Positions 32,928 to 44,303 of a DNA stretch of 53,505 nucleotides are shown in pieces. The DNA lies in assembly GCA_026393535.1 (NCBI GenBank), contig JAPKZY010000031.1, forward strand, positions 1-53,505, written 5' to 3'. The translations under genes were made by a program, and so were the position numbers. The notes below the pieces were generated by a model, which was not told the origin of the DNA, searched no databases, and saw nothing but the letters and a program-made list of their open reading frames with translations. Source of the DNA: Actinomycetota bacterium (GTDB lineage: Bacteria > Actinomycetota > Acidimicrobiia > Acidimicrobiales > Ilumatobacteraceae). Within the stretch, counting starts at the first letter, position 1. Each line of letters begins with the position of its first letter.

Positions 32928-35213
32928 TTATCGTGCGGACTGAATTGCAGCCCACACCTTTTCTGCAGTGGTTGGCATGTCGATGTGCTTGACGCCAAAT
33001 TGTGAAACGGCATCAATCACTGCTGATTGCACCGCAGGGGTAGATCCGATGGTTCCGGATTCGCCGATTCCTTTTGCGCCAATCAAGTTGATAGGAGTTG
33101 GTGTTTCCATGTGCACAACCGTGACGCTTGGGAGTTCTGCAGCCGAGATGAATGCATAGTCAGCAAGGTTTGACGTAATGGGGTTGCCATCTGGGTCGTA
33201 ACACACTTCTTCAAGCAGTGCTTGAGCAACACCTTGAGCGACGCCGCCATGAATTTGACCTTCAAGCAACATTGGGTTCAGCACTTTTCCAGCATCGTCA
33301 CACGCCGTGTGAGCAATGTGAGTCACTTTGCCTGTCTCAACATCAACTTCGACAACTGCAACGTGTGCACCGAATGGGAACGTAGCGCCAGAGACATTGA
33401 TGACATCAGAATGAACAAGTCCACCTGATTGCTTTTCAGCCATCGCAAGGTCTGCCCAAGTCTTTGCTACTGCTGGAGTACCTGCAACGTGGAAACTTGC
33501 GGAATCTTTGTCGAGAACAATGTCTTCCTCGCTTGCTTCAAGCAAACGAGCAGCAACCGATTTTGCTTTGTTCACTAATTCAGCAGCAACTGCGAATACA
33601 GCATTACCACCCTGTTGCAATGAGCGTGATCCCATTGTTCCGGTACCGATTGGTACAAGGTCAGTGTCGCCCCACACCAATTCAATGTTCTCAATGGGGA
33701 TACCTGTTTGTTCGTTGGCGAGCATGGCCCATGATGTGGCATGGCCTTGTCCGTGTGGCGAAGTACCGGTGTAAATGAGTGCGTGTCCGTTGTCGAGAAC
33801 TTCCACTTTTGCTGATTCACCATTGCCAACGCCACCGGTGATTTCTACATAGACGCTGACGCCGATTCCGATTTGCTTTGCGGCTCTACTGTCACGTGCT
33901 GCTTTCTGCTTTGCACGCCAACCCTTGTAATCAGCTGCATCGAGAACCTTATTCAATGATGTTTCGTAGTCACCAACGTCGTATGTCTGACCAACAACTG
34001 TGGTGTGTGGTGTCATGAACTTCGGAATGAGGTTCTTACGACGCACTTCAACAGCATCAATGCCGATTTCAAGAGCAAACATGTCCATAGCGCGTTCAAT
34101 GGCAGCTGTTGCCTCTGGTCGACCAGCACCGCGGTATGCAACGGTTGGTGTTGTGTTTGTAACAACAGATGTTGTGCGGCATTCGATGTTTGGAATGGCA
34201 TAAACACCTGAAGACATTGGGCGTGTCATGAACGGAGCAAGGATTGTTCCCATGTCAACCCAACCACCCGAGTCTTGAATTGCCCAGAGTTGGTAGTGAG
34301 TCACGGTGCCGTCGCGCTTGCCGCCAATAGTGACGTATTGCAATTGCGCACGGCCGTGACCAAGGCCCACCATTGACTCACTGCGAGTTTCGCGCCAACG
34401 CACTGGCTTGCCAACGCGCTTTGCAATGACACCCAACAAGAGTTCTTCTGGGTACGCACCGATTTTTGCGCCGAAGCCTCCACCAACATCTGGAGTCTTG
34501 ACATGAACCATGCTTGGGTCAACACCGTTTGCAGCAGCAAGTGGCGCCACGGCACCTTGTGCATGTTGTGTTGAGAGCCATTCAGTGAGGCGGCCGTCTT
34601 TGCCCCACGCTGCAGCAGCACCACGCACTTCGAGTGGGCATGGAGCAACGCGCTGGTTCAAGTAGCGACCTTTGACGACCACTTCGCAGTCTGCAAAGTA
34701 CGCATCGCCGGTGTTGTCGGGAAGTCCGAGAACCATGGAGTCAAAAACAACGTTGCTTCCACATGCCTCATACAACAAGGTAGAACTGGCCATTGCTTCT
34801 TCAAGATCGATGAGTGCAGGAAGCACGTCGTAATCAATGATGACAGCGTCAATGGCGTCTTCGCCTTGTTCGCGCGTGTTGCTGACAATGGCAACAATCG
34901 GTTCACCTACATAGCGCACTTTCTCGATGGCAAGAAGAGTGCGAGTCGCAGCAGGATTAAATGCGGACGGTACTGGTTCAAGTCCGAGGTCTTTGCCTGT
35001 GAGCACCACAACGATGCCTGGCATTGACGCCGCATCGGAAGTATCTATGGCTGTGATGTTGCCGTGTGCAACAGTGCTGCGAACATACGTGACGTGAAGT
35101 GCGCCCACTAATGCAGGCTCGCTCAATAGGTCATCGACGTATACGCCGCCTGTTGTAAGAAATTTTGGATCTTCTTTACGAAGAACCCGATTTCCAAGAA
35201 TGCTTCCACCCAT
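32928..35213 (-). CDS. coxL: Molybdenum hydroxylase large subunit, form II CoxL-like
   Basis: The 761-residue catalytic subunit that binds molybdopterin cytosine dinucleotide. The family motif at residues 359-365 is AYRGAGR, the form II signature, and not AYXCSFR of true CO dehydrogenase (form I), so the substrate is probably an aldehyde, purine or aromatic N-heterocycle, or CO with low affinity. Other motifs are VGGGFGAKIGAYPEE, a GxGGNAVF-type loop and the catalytic glutamate in GIGESGTIGSTPA. The gene order here is L-S-M. It starts ATG with a GGGGG run upstream. Confidence 0.93.
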   Translation of the reverse strand: MGGSILGNRVLRKEDPKFLTTGGVYVDDLLSEPALVGALHVTYVRSTVAHGNITAIDTSDAASMPGIVVVLTGKDLGLEPVPSAFNPAATRTLLAIEKVRYVGEPIVAIVSNTREQGEDAIDAVIIDYDVLPALIDLEEAMASSTLLYEACGSNVVFDSMVLGLPDNTGDAYFADCEVVVKGRYLNQRVAPCPLEVRGAAAAWGKDGRLTEWLSTQHAQGAVAPLAAANGVDPSMVHVKTPDVGGGFGAKIGAYPEELLLGVIAKRVGKPVRWRETRSESMVGLGHGRAQLQYVTIGGKRDGTVTHYQLWAIQDSGGWVDMGTILAPFMTRPMSSGVYAIPNIECRTTSVVTNTTPTVAYRGAGRPEATAAIERAMDMFALEIGIDAVEVRRKNLIPKFMTPHTTVVGQTYDVGDYETSLNKVLDAADYKGWRAKQKAARDSRAAKQIGIGVSVYVEITGGVGNGESAKVEVLDNGHALIYTGTSPHGQGHATSWAMLANEQTGIPIENIELVWGDTDLVPIGTGTMGSRSLQQGGNAVFAVAAELVNKAKSVAARLLEASEEDIVLDKDSASFHVAGTPAVAKTWADLAMAEKQSGGLVHSDVINVSGATFPFGAHVAVVEVDVETGKVTHIAHTACDDAGKVLNPMLLEGQIHGGVAQGVAQALLEEVCYDPDGNPITSNLADYAFISAAELPSVTVVHMETPTPINLIGAKGIGESGTIGSTPAVQSAVIDAVSQFGVKHIDMPTTAEKVWAAIQSAR

Positions 35214-35229
35214 TTCAAAACCCCCATAG

Positions 35230-35259
35230 TCGGTAAGACAGTAAAAGGAACACTACCGA
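35230..35259 (-). promoter_or_regulatory. Possible promoter/operator region of coxL
   Basis: Upstream of coxL there is a 6-bp inverted repeat, TCGGTA (35230-35235) and TACCGA (35254-35259), with 18 nt between. It lies at the place where a promoter for the cox genes must be. No known operator is recognised. Confidence 0.25.
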
Positions 35260-35303
35260 GTGAAATTGGGTGGGCTCGCATGGAGCCATTGAGGCCGATC
35301 CTG

Positions 35304-35843
35304 TTACGGGGCTAAGGGAGCGAGCGGAGAAGCCGGGGTGGCGTTGATGGCATTGCGCACGGTCAAGATGTCGGTAATCAACGTGTACGGCCACATTGCC
35401 GGCAGGTTGGTTGGCAGTTTGGGCATCGGGACTAGCGAGAGGCGTTGTTCACCCGGTAGGACATAACCCAATTGGGCGCGCGCCGCATTGCGGATGCCTT
35501 CGGGCGTTTGAAGAGCGTTGACTTCGGTCTGCAATTGCTCGTTTGCATCAGCAAGGGCAGAGAACTCTGAATTTCTTTCAGCAATTGCCGAGCGTTGCGT
35601 CACGAAGTCCATTAAGGGGAAAAAGAATAAGGACGTGCCGCCGGCAACGACCACGGTGGCAAGTGCGAGGCGGGCTATCCAGCGAGTTAACGGATTGCGT
35701 GCGATGCGCTGATCGATGGGGGTGGGGCGCACGAGTGAACCTGTGACATCGCGCGTGCGTGAGCGCAGTCGCGAGAGGGGGTTCAAGAAACGTGGAGCCA
35801 CGTCTCTATTGTGGCGTGAAACACGGAGCGAACCGTGGCACAC
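35304..35843 (-). CDS. ftsB: Septum formation initiator FtsB/DivIC-like protein
   Basis: 179 residues in the longest form. A membrane helix (about 57-78, RLALATVVVAGGTSLFFFPL) is followed by a coiled coil (AIAERNSEFSALADANEQLQ) and the FtsB-type phrase EGIRNAARAQLGYVLPGE. It belongs to the FtsB/DivIC family, which joins FtsL and FtsQ in the divisome. GTG at 35843 (used here) or GTG at 35801 could be the start. It follows eno by 13 nt, the conserved actinobacterial order, and a LexA-type palindrome sits in this gap. Confidence 0.88.
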   Translation of the reverse strand: MCHGSLRVSRHNRDVAPRFLNPLSRLRSRTRDVTGSLVRPTPIDQRIARNPLTRWIARLALATVVVAGGTSLFFFPLMDFVTQRSAIAERNSEFSALADANEQLQTEVNALQTPEGIRNAARAQLGYVLPGEQRLSLVPMPKLPTNLPAMWPYTLITDILTVRNAINATPASPLAPLAP

Positions 35844-35856
35844 GAACAGATGTTCG
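35843..35856. promoter_or_regulatory. LexA-type SOS box
   Basis: CGAACAGATGTTCG is a perfect 14-nt palindrome except for its central 4 nt. It matches the Gram-positive/actinobacterial SOS box CGAAC-N4-GTTCG and its preferred inner bases (A, then any, then A, then T). It fills the gap between the eno stop and the first ftsB start codon. A LexA site at a division gene would couple septation to DNA damage. Confidence 0.55.
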
Positions 35857-38592
<2,736 letters not shown>

Positions 38593-38593
<1 letters not shown>

Positions 38594-39504
38594 TAGCTAA
38601 TGGTGGCGGTTGCGCCGTTCCAAACTCCGTATGTGGAACTGACTTTGATGTCAGCTGTTGACATGTAGCCAGCAAGGAGAGTGGTGCCGGGGTTTTCGGC
38701 GATAACAGTTGCGACAGAATCTTTCACGTCAGCAAATGGCGTGCTCAAAATGATGTGGTATCCAAATGAGCTTTTCACTGGTCCCGTGGGCACACCAGGT
38801 TTTGCAGCAACTGCGCCGATCATGAAATCTTTGTCAAAAGAAGTTTGCAAGTTTGCGAGCGCTTGGCACGGCTGGGTGCCGTTGGCCAATGAGCCACCTG
38901 ACTTATCAGCGCCTGGTTCGATGGACTTCTTAGCTGCTTCATCTGCGAACTTGGTACCTGATTTGAGGTCAGCGAGGACTGTCTGTGCTTCTGCTTCAGT
39001 TTTTACAAGAATATGACTAAGGCACAGAACTCCAGATGTTGCAGGAGAATCTGAATACAGTTTTTCAATCTTGCCGATTGCTGGGGGAGTCATTTTCCTC
39101 AAAGTGACATCTGCAATATTAAAGTCGACGAGGACATCTTGAAGTTGTTTGGGGTAGGTCGGGAATTTTTCGTCTGCATTGGCATTCTTTAGAACTTCAG
39201 CTTTGTCAGCCTCAAGAATTTTCACGTCGTTATCTTTTGTGAATTGAAGAAATGCTTCGTAGCGAATCAGTGTGCGCAATACGACAATCGCATCTGCGGC
39301 TTTGATCTTGCCGTTGATGGCCGTGAATTGTCCGGCAGTAATCAATACCTCTGACAACTTGTTGAAGTCGTCTTGTGTGTATCCGGCGCCATTGACGCTG
39401 AATGCGTCTGACGATGATGACACGCTGCCGCAGGCAGTCAGGCCGAGAAGGCAGGTAGCTGCAAGTGCAGCGACGAAACGGGAAGTACGGGGGCTCTTAA
39501 TCAC
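38593..39504 (-). CDS. SurA/PpiC-type peptidyl-prolyl isomerase lipoprotein
   Basis: 303 residues with a lipoprotein signal (LLGLTAC, lipid on Cys25). A SurA-like helical N-terminal region follows, then a parvulin/PpiC domain (LCLSHILVKTEAEAQTVLAD, GTKFADEAAKKSIEPGADKS, GGSLAN, and FGYHIILSTPF). It likely folds exported proteins at the outer face of the cytoplasmic membrane. It lies between mfd and mazG. It starts with GTG, and a TAAGGT element that overlaps the mfd stop codon lies 6 nt upstream. Confidence 0.9.
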
Positions 39505-39510
39505 AGATAA

Positions 39511-39516
39511 ACCTTA
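39511..39516 (-). promoter_or_regulatory. -10 element (TAAGGT) of the SurA-like gene, fused to the mfd stop codon
   Basis: The mfd stop TAA (39516-39514) is the first half of TAAGGT on the minus strand; 6 nt later comes the GTG start at 39504. Confidence 0.5.
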
Positions 39517-42500
39517 GTCGTCTGACGGGTCAAAAAGCCCTTGCAACAGTGCGATGACCGCCACGGCAGGATTAGTCCCACGAGGAACGGGTAGGGATAT
39601 GAAGCCCGGCTCCTCTTTATAGACGGCCACTGATGCGAGGCGTCGCAGTGTCATGGTCTGGCTGGCGCGAAGTTTTACTGGGGAAATCCGGATGGTGTTT
39701 GCGTTGGTCACAATCTCTGTGATTCCAAGGCGCAGACATTCGACGCGCAGTGCTCCGACCGAAATGAGGGCCTGGGCTGGTTCTGGCAATTGCCCAAAAC
39801 GATCTCGCCATTCAGTTTCGATGTCGGCCAATGCTTCAGACGTACGCACGGTTGCGAGGCGTCGGTAGGCCTCAAGGCGTAGATCTTGGCTGGGGACATA
39901 GTCATCGGGAAGATGGGCGTCAATTGTGATGTCAACTTTGATCTCGGCGTCTTCGCCAACGGACTCACCCTTCATCTCAGATACGGCTTCGGTGACAAGT
40001 TGGCAGTACAGGTCATAGCCGACTGCAGCGATGTGACCACTTTGCGATTCCCCGAGAAGATTTCCGGCTCCGCGAATTTCGAGGTCGCGCATGGCGATTT
40101 TGAATCCGCTTCCCAAGTCAGTTGATTCACCAATGGTGCGTAGGCGTTCGTATGCCTCATGTGACAGCACCTTGTCGCGCGGATGAAAAAGGTAGGCATA
40201 TGCACGATGTCCACTGCGTCCAACACGTCCACGCAATTGATGCATCTGTCCGAGACCAAGTAAGTCTGCTCGTTCGACTACAAGAGTGTTCACAGTCGGC
40301 ATGTCGATGCCGCTTTCAATAATGGTGGTGCACACCAACACGTCGAAGTTGCCTTCCCAGAAGTCAAGAACAATTTGTTCAAGGTTCGCTTCATCCATTT
40401 GGCCGTGGGCAACTGCAACACGAGCTTCTGGAACCCATTCACGAATTTCTGCTGCTCGTTCTTCAATGGATTGCACACGGTTATGCACCCAGAACACCTG
40501 GCCCTCACGAAGTAGTTCGCGTCGAATTGCTTCAATAGCAACTTGTTCGCTTTGTTCACCCACAAAAGTAAGAATCGGTTGACGATCAGCTGGAGGAGTC
40601 TGCAAGAGAGACAAATCACGAATTCCGACAAGGCTCATTTCGAGTGTTCGCGGAATAGGTGTTGCCGACATTGACAACACGTCCACGTTTGTCTTCATGC
40701 GTTTCATGGCTTCTTTGTGTTGCACACCGAATCGTTGTTCTTCGTCGACGATAAGAAGTCCAAGATTTTTGAATTCGATGCTGTCCTGCAAGAGACGGTG
40801 AGTTCCGATCACACAATCAATCTCGCCAGACTTCAAGCCAGCTACAACTTTCTTGGCTTCGGCATTGGTGAGAAAGCGAGAGAGCACTTCAACTTTGATG
40901 GGGTAGCCAGCAAATCGTTCGGAAAATGTATTGCCGTGCTGTGTGGCAAGGAGAGTAGTGGGCACAAGTACAGCCACTTGTTTGCCGTCTTGAATTGCTT
41001 TGAATGTTGCGCGCACAGCAACTTCTGTTTTTCCAAAGCCAACGTCACCGCACAACAGGCGGTCCATTGGTACTTCGCTTTCCATGTCGGTCTTGATTGC
41101 TGCAATTGCATCTAATTGATCAGGAGTTTCAATGAACGGGAAAGCGTTTTCCATCTCTGATTGCCATGGAGTGTCTGGCGGAAAAGCGTGACCCACTGCA
41201 GAAACGCGTCGCTGATACAACAGCACCAACTCTTGTGCCACTTCACGAACAGCAGACCGCACCCGAGACTTGGCGCGGGCAAAGTCTGAACCACCCATGC
41301 GATGCAACGTGGGTGCTTCGCCGCCGACGTATTGACGAATGACCCCAATTTGTTCTGTCGGAACGTAGAGCTTGTCGCCACCCTTGTATGCAATGAGCAA
41401 GTAGTCACGTTCGACGCCACCAATGGAACGCTTGACCATGCCTTCGTACTTGCCGACTCCGTGATGCGCATGCACCACGTAGCCACCCGGCTGCAAGTCT
41501 TCAAAAACTGTGCCAGATGAACGTGCTTGGGTGTGTCGCGATGAACGGGTGCGGCGGCGACCACTGAGATCAGCCTCACAAATAATTGCGACACGCGAAT
41601 TCGGAAGCGATGCACCGCGTGATTGTGGGGCAAAGGTAACCCATGCACCTGGAGTGGCGATCTTCTTTGCGTCATTGGTAGCTGTGAAGTCAATTCCGTG
41701 ACCGCGCATCATGTCAACTAACCGCGGAATTGATTCAGGAGTTTCTGCTGTAACGACAATGCTCCACTTTTCACTGAGCATTTCGTTGATACGGCGAACA
41801 AACGATGCGGGGTCATGAACAATTGGTCCCCAGCCAGACGCCGGCACCGTGGGACCATCAACTGATTCCGCTGTGGGAATCAAGGAGATGGTGGGGGTGC
41901 GATTGCTGCTAGAGAAAATGCGCTCTGCTTCAACGTGTAGTCGCGGGAATGACACATTTTCATCGCGCGCCCAGGAGGTGGCCAATGCTTTTGCGAGATC
42001 ATCTTCTTCTGCCAGAAGGTCACGCGCACGTTCGCCCATGCGTCGTGGTTCCACCATGATGACCAATGCATCATCGCCAAGGTGATCTGTCAGTAAGTCA
42101 TCAGACTCCGTGAGCCACGGAAGCCAACTTTCCATGCCATCAAATATTTGACCCTCTGACAGACGTTCCCATTGCTCGCGACCCCATGGTTCTGCGGCAA
42201 TCAGTTCACGTGCACGATCTTGCACTCCGTCTACGTACAGCAATTCTCGTGCAGGGAAAATCTCAATCGATGTGATGTCATCGGTGCTGCGCTGATCAGC
42301 CACAGTGAAGTGAGTGAGTCGATCAACATCGTCTCCCCACATGTCAACACGGATTGGTTCGTCGTCTGTGCTTGGGAAAATATCAACAATGGCACCACGG
42401 CGAGCAAATTCACCGCGGTGTTCCACGATGGTCTCCCTGCGATATCCACAATGCACCAGCTGTTCGCAGAGTGCATCAATGTTGAGGGAGCTACCAACAG

Positions 42501-42945
42501 CAATGTGAATAGGCTCAAGCGTTGTGGAACCTGGAGCAAGTTTCTGCAATAACGCCCGAGTGCCTGCAACAATGACAGACGGTGCATTCTTACCCTGACG
42601 CATTCGCCACATGGTTCGCATGCGTGAGCCCATTGTGAGAACTGCTGGGCTAACACGTTCGAAGGGGAGTGTTTCCCATGATGGGAAAAACTCAATTGCA
42701 TCAGAGCCGAGAAATGCTGCGAGATCTTCTGCGATTGATTGCGCCATTGTTCCGGTTGGAGTTGCAATGACGATGGGGCGACGGGTTGTGTTGTTGATGA
42801 GAGCTGCAAGAACAGTTGCTCGTGCAACTTCCGGGACTGCAAGAACTGCATCTCTCTGGCCTGCAATTGCATCAATGCCTGGCTCGTTCGCTACCTGTGT
42901 CGCGAGGGTACCAAGTGGATGCAGTGTGGGAAAAGAAGTGCTCAC
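39514..42945 (-). CDS. mfd: Transcription-repair coupling factor
   Basis: The 1143-residue ATPase that removes stalled RNA polymerase and recruits UvrA to DNA lesions. The N-terminal UvrB-like domains (IATPTGTMAQSIAEDL, FPSWETLPFERVSP) are followed by the CarD-like RNA-polymerase-interacting domain (GGYVVHAHHGVGKYEGM, DKLYVPTEQIGVI). The helicase core follows, with Walker A GDVGFGKTEVAVRA, DEEQRFGVQHKEAMK, MSATPIPRTLEMSLV and the RAD loop LRGRVGRSGHRAYAYLF. The C-terminal TRCF domain is complete. GTG start overlaps the pth stop (GTGA). Confidence 0.97.
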   Translation of the reverse strand: MSTSFPTLHPLGTLATQVANEPGIDAIAGQRDAVLAVPEVARATVLAALINNTTRRPIVIATPTGTMAQSIAEDLAAFLGSDAIEFFPSWETLPFERVSPAVLTMGSRMRTMWRMRQGKNAPSVIVAGTRALLQKLAPGSTTLEPIHIAVGSSLNIDALCEQLVHCGYRRETIVEHRGEFARRGAIVDIFPSTDDEPIRVDMWGDDVDRLTHFTVADQRSTDDITSIEIFPARELLYVDGVQDRARELIAAEPWGREQWERLSEGQIFDGMESWLPWLTESDDLLTDHLGDDALVIMVEPRRMGERARDLLAEEDDLAKALATSWARDENVSFPRLHVEAERIFSSSNRTPTISLIPTAESVDGPTVPASGWGPIVHDPASFVRRINEMLSEKWSIVVTAETPESIPRLVDMMRGHGIDFTATNDAKKIATPGAWVTFAPQSRGASLPNSRVAIICEADLSGRRRTRSSRHTQARSSGTVFEDLQPGGYVVHAHHGVGKYEGMVKRSIGGVERDYLLIAYKGGDKLYVPTEQIGVIRQYVGGEAPTLHRMGGSDFARAKSRVRSAVREVAQELVLLYQRRVSAVGHAFPPDTPWQSEMENAFPFIETPDQLDAIAAIKTDMESEVPMDRLLCGDVGFGKTEVAVRATFKAIQDGKQVAVLVPTTLLATQHGNTFSERFAGYPIKVEVLSRFLTNAEAKKVVAGLKSGEIDCVIGTHRLLQDSIEFKNLGLLIVDEEQRFGVQHKEAMKRMKTNVDVLSMSATPIPRTLEMSLVGIRDLSLLQTPPADRQPILTFVGEQSEQVAIEAIRRELLREGQVFWVHNRVQSIEERAAEIREWVPEARVAVAHGQMDEANLEQIVLDFWEGNFDVLVCTTIIESGIDMPTVNTLVVERADLLGLGQMHQLRGRVGRSGHRAYAYLFHPRDKVLSHEAYERLRTIGESTDLGSGFKIAMRDLEIRGAGNLLGESQSGHIAAVGYDLYCQLVTEAVSEMKGESVGEDAEIKVDITIDAHLPDDYVPSQDLRLEAYRRLATVRTSEALADIETEWRDRFGQLPEPAQALISVGALRVECLRLGITEIVTNANTIRISPVKLRASQTMTLRRLASVAVYKEEPGFISLPVPRGTNPAVAVIALLQGLFDPSDD

Positions 42946-43514
42946 CGGCCGTTGAAGTCCTGCATTGCAGCTGCAATTCCGCCTGAAATGATGCTCTCAA
43001 TCGCGTCAACAGCGACTTCAACAGCAACGTCAAGAATGCGACGTTCTGCTGCGGGAATAGATGACAACACATGGTCAACTCCGACATCTTTCGATGACGG
43101 TTTACCAACTCCGATGCGCACTCGTACGTAATCATCGGTGTGAAGGAGCGATGAAATTGATTTCAGTCCGTTGTGTCCGGCTAATCCACCGCCAACTTTG
43201 AGACGAAGAATGCCTGGCTCGAGATCAAGTTCGTCATGGACAACAATGATGTGTGCAGGATTATCAATTTTGTAACGACGTGCCAGCGGACCGACGGCCT
43301 CACCAGAGTCATTCATGTACGTGGTGGGAATTGCAAGGACAACTGCATGGCCGTTGATACGGGTTTCTGCAATTTGTGCTCGGTCGCGACCTACTTTGAG
43401 CGAGACTCCAAGGCGCTTTGCAAGAACTTCAATTGCATCAGTACCAACATTGTGTCGAGTGCGTGCATATTTCTTGCCAGGATTGCCAAGACCGACAATG
43501 AGTATGCGTTCCAT
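42942..43514 (-). CDS. pth: Peptidyl-tRNA hydrolase
   Basis: Releases tRNA from peptidyl-tRNA that drops off the ribosome. The 190-residue protein has ILIVGLGNPGKKYARTRHNVG with the catalytic His, TYMNDSGEAVGPL, VVHDELDLEPGILRLKVGG and GHNGLKSI, all family hallmarks. Length is normal. It follows rplY, with 68 nt between, as in M. tuberculosis, and its TGA overlaps the mfd GTG. No promoter motif is obvious, so it is probably transcribed with rplY. Confidence 0.97.
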   Translation of the reverse strand: MERILIVGLGNPGKKYARTRHNVGTDAIEVLAKRLGVSLKVGRDRAQIAETRINGHAVVLAIPTTYMNDSGEAVGPLARRYKIDNPAHIIVVHDELDLEPGILRLKVGGGLAGHNGLKSISSLLHTDDYVRVRIGVGKPSSKDVGVDHVLSSIPAAERRILDVAVEVAVDAIESIISGGIAAAMQDFNGR

Positions 43515-43582
43515 GTCGCCTTGTCGGGAAGCCGATCGGCGCAACATGGTGTAAAAGTAAGAAACGACCCGCGAGTCGCGAC

Positions 43583-44221
43583 TTAGTTGCTGGTTTCGGA
43601 AGCTGCTTCACCAGCTGCTGCATCGCCAGCGACTGCTGCTGCAGCTGCGTCAGCGGTTGAACCGCGTGACATCAGAACTGTTGCAATGAGCATGTCTGGA
43701 TCGCCAACGGCAACGACGCCTGCAGGCAACTTGATGTCAGCCAAGTGAATGACGGATTCAGGTGTGAGGTCTGTGACGTCGATAACGATTTCGTTCGGAA
43801 CATTTGCAGGAGTAGTACGAACTTCAATGGAGTCAACTGCTGCGTCAACAAGTCCGCCAGCAGCAACAACTGCTTTTGCAACACCTGAAAGGTGAACTGG
43901 AACGTGCATGACGATTTCTTCTGTGAGGTTGATCTGTACGAAGTCAATGTGGCTGACGTTGCGGCGAACTGGGTGACGCTGCATCTCTTTCACAACTGCG
44001 TTGTATGACGAACCGTCAACGGACAAATTCAAAATGGTGTTCTGACCAGCAGGACCTGACAATGCAACGCGAAGGTCACGGCGAGCCACCGACAAGATGA
44101 CGGGTGTCATGCCATGGCCATAGAGGATGCCAGGAATGCGATCGGCTGCGCGCAGACGACGCGATGCTGGGCTTCCGGTTACACGACCGGCTTCGGCTGA
44201 GAGAGTTGCTGTATTCGACAC
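43583..44221 (-). CDS. rplY: Ribosomal protein bL25 (CTC form)
   Basis: A 212-residue bL25/Ctc protein, which binds 5S rRNA in the large subunit. The N-terminal L25 part (GRVTGSPASRRLRAADRIPG, ILYG) is followed by the Ctc C-terminal beta domain (EEIVMHVPVHLSG, RTTPANVPNEIVIDVTDLT) and an Ala-rich tail. The long form is usual in actinobacteria. The GTG start is supported by a TAGACT element 8 nt upstream. It lies between prs and pth. Confidence 0.95.
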   Translation of the reverse strand: MSNTATLSAEAGRVTGSPASRRLRAADRIPGILYGHGMTPVILSVARRDLRVALSGPAGQNTILNLSVDGSSYNAVVKEMQRHPVRRNVSHIDFVQINLTEEIVMHVPVHLSGVAKAVVAAGGLVDAAVDSIEVRTTPANVPNEIVIDVTDLTPESVIHLADIKLPAGVVAVGDPDMLIATVLMSRGSTADAAAAAVAGDAAAGEAASETSN

Positions 44222-44229
44222 GGCTACGA

Positions 44230-44235
44230 AGTCTA
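44230..44235 (-). promoter_or_regulatory. -10 element (TAGACT) of rplY
   Basis: TAGACT on the minus strand, then 8 nt, then GTG at 44221. This gives rplY-pth a promoter separate from prs. Confidence 0.45.
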
Positions 44236-44277
44236 TGACCTGAACCGGCTACTGCCACAGGGGTCGAACTGATGGGG

Positions 44278-44295
44278 GCGGGTTTTTCGGCCCGC
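44278..44295 (-). terminator. GC-rich hairpin between prs and rplY
   Basis: GCGGG and CCCGC (44278-44282, 44291-44295) can form a 5-bp stem around an 8-nt loop that is A-rich on the transcribed strand. It lies after the prs stop and before the rplY -10 element. A following T run is lacking, so an intrinsic terminator is uncertain. Confidence 0.35.
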
Positions 44296-44303
44296 GGGGC
44301 CAT

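Noticed and set aside
32928-35213. True form I CO dehydrogenase
   Set aside because: The active-site motif is AYRGAGR rather than AYXCSFR, so high-affinity CO oxidation is not supported.
23900-35300. Mobile element ends, attachment sites or integrase genes flanking the cox island
   Set aside because: I looked at both junctions and saw no tRNA, direct repeat or recombinase; the edges are at normal gene boundaries.
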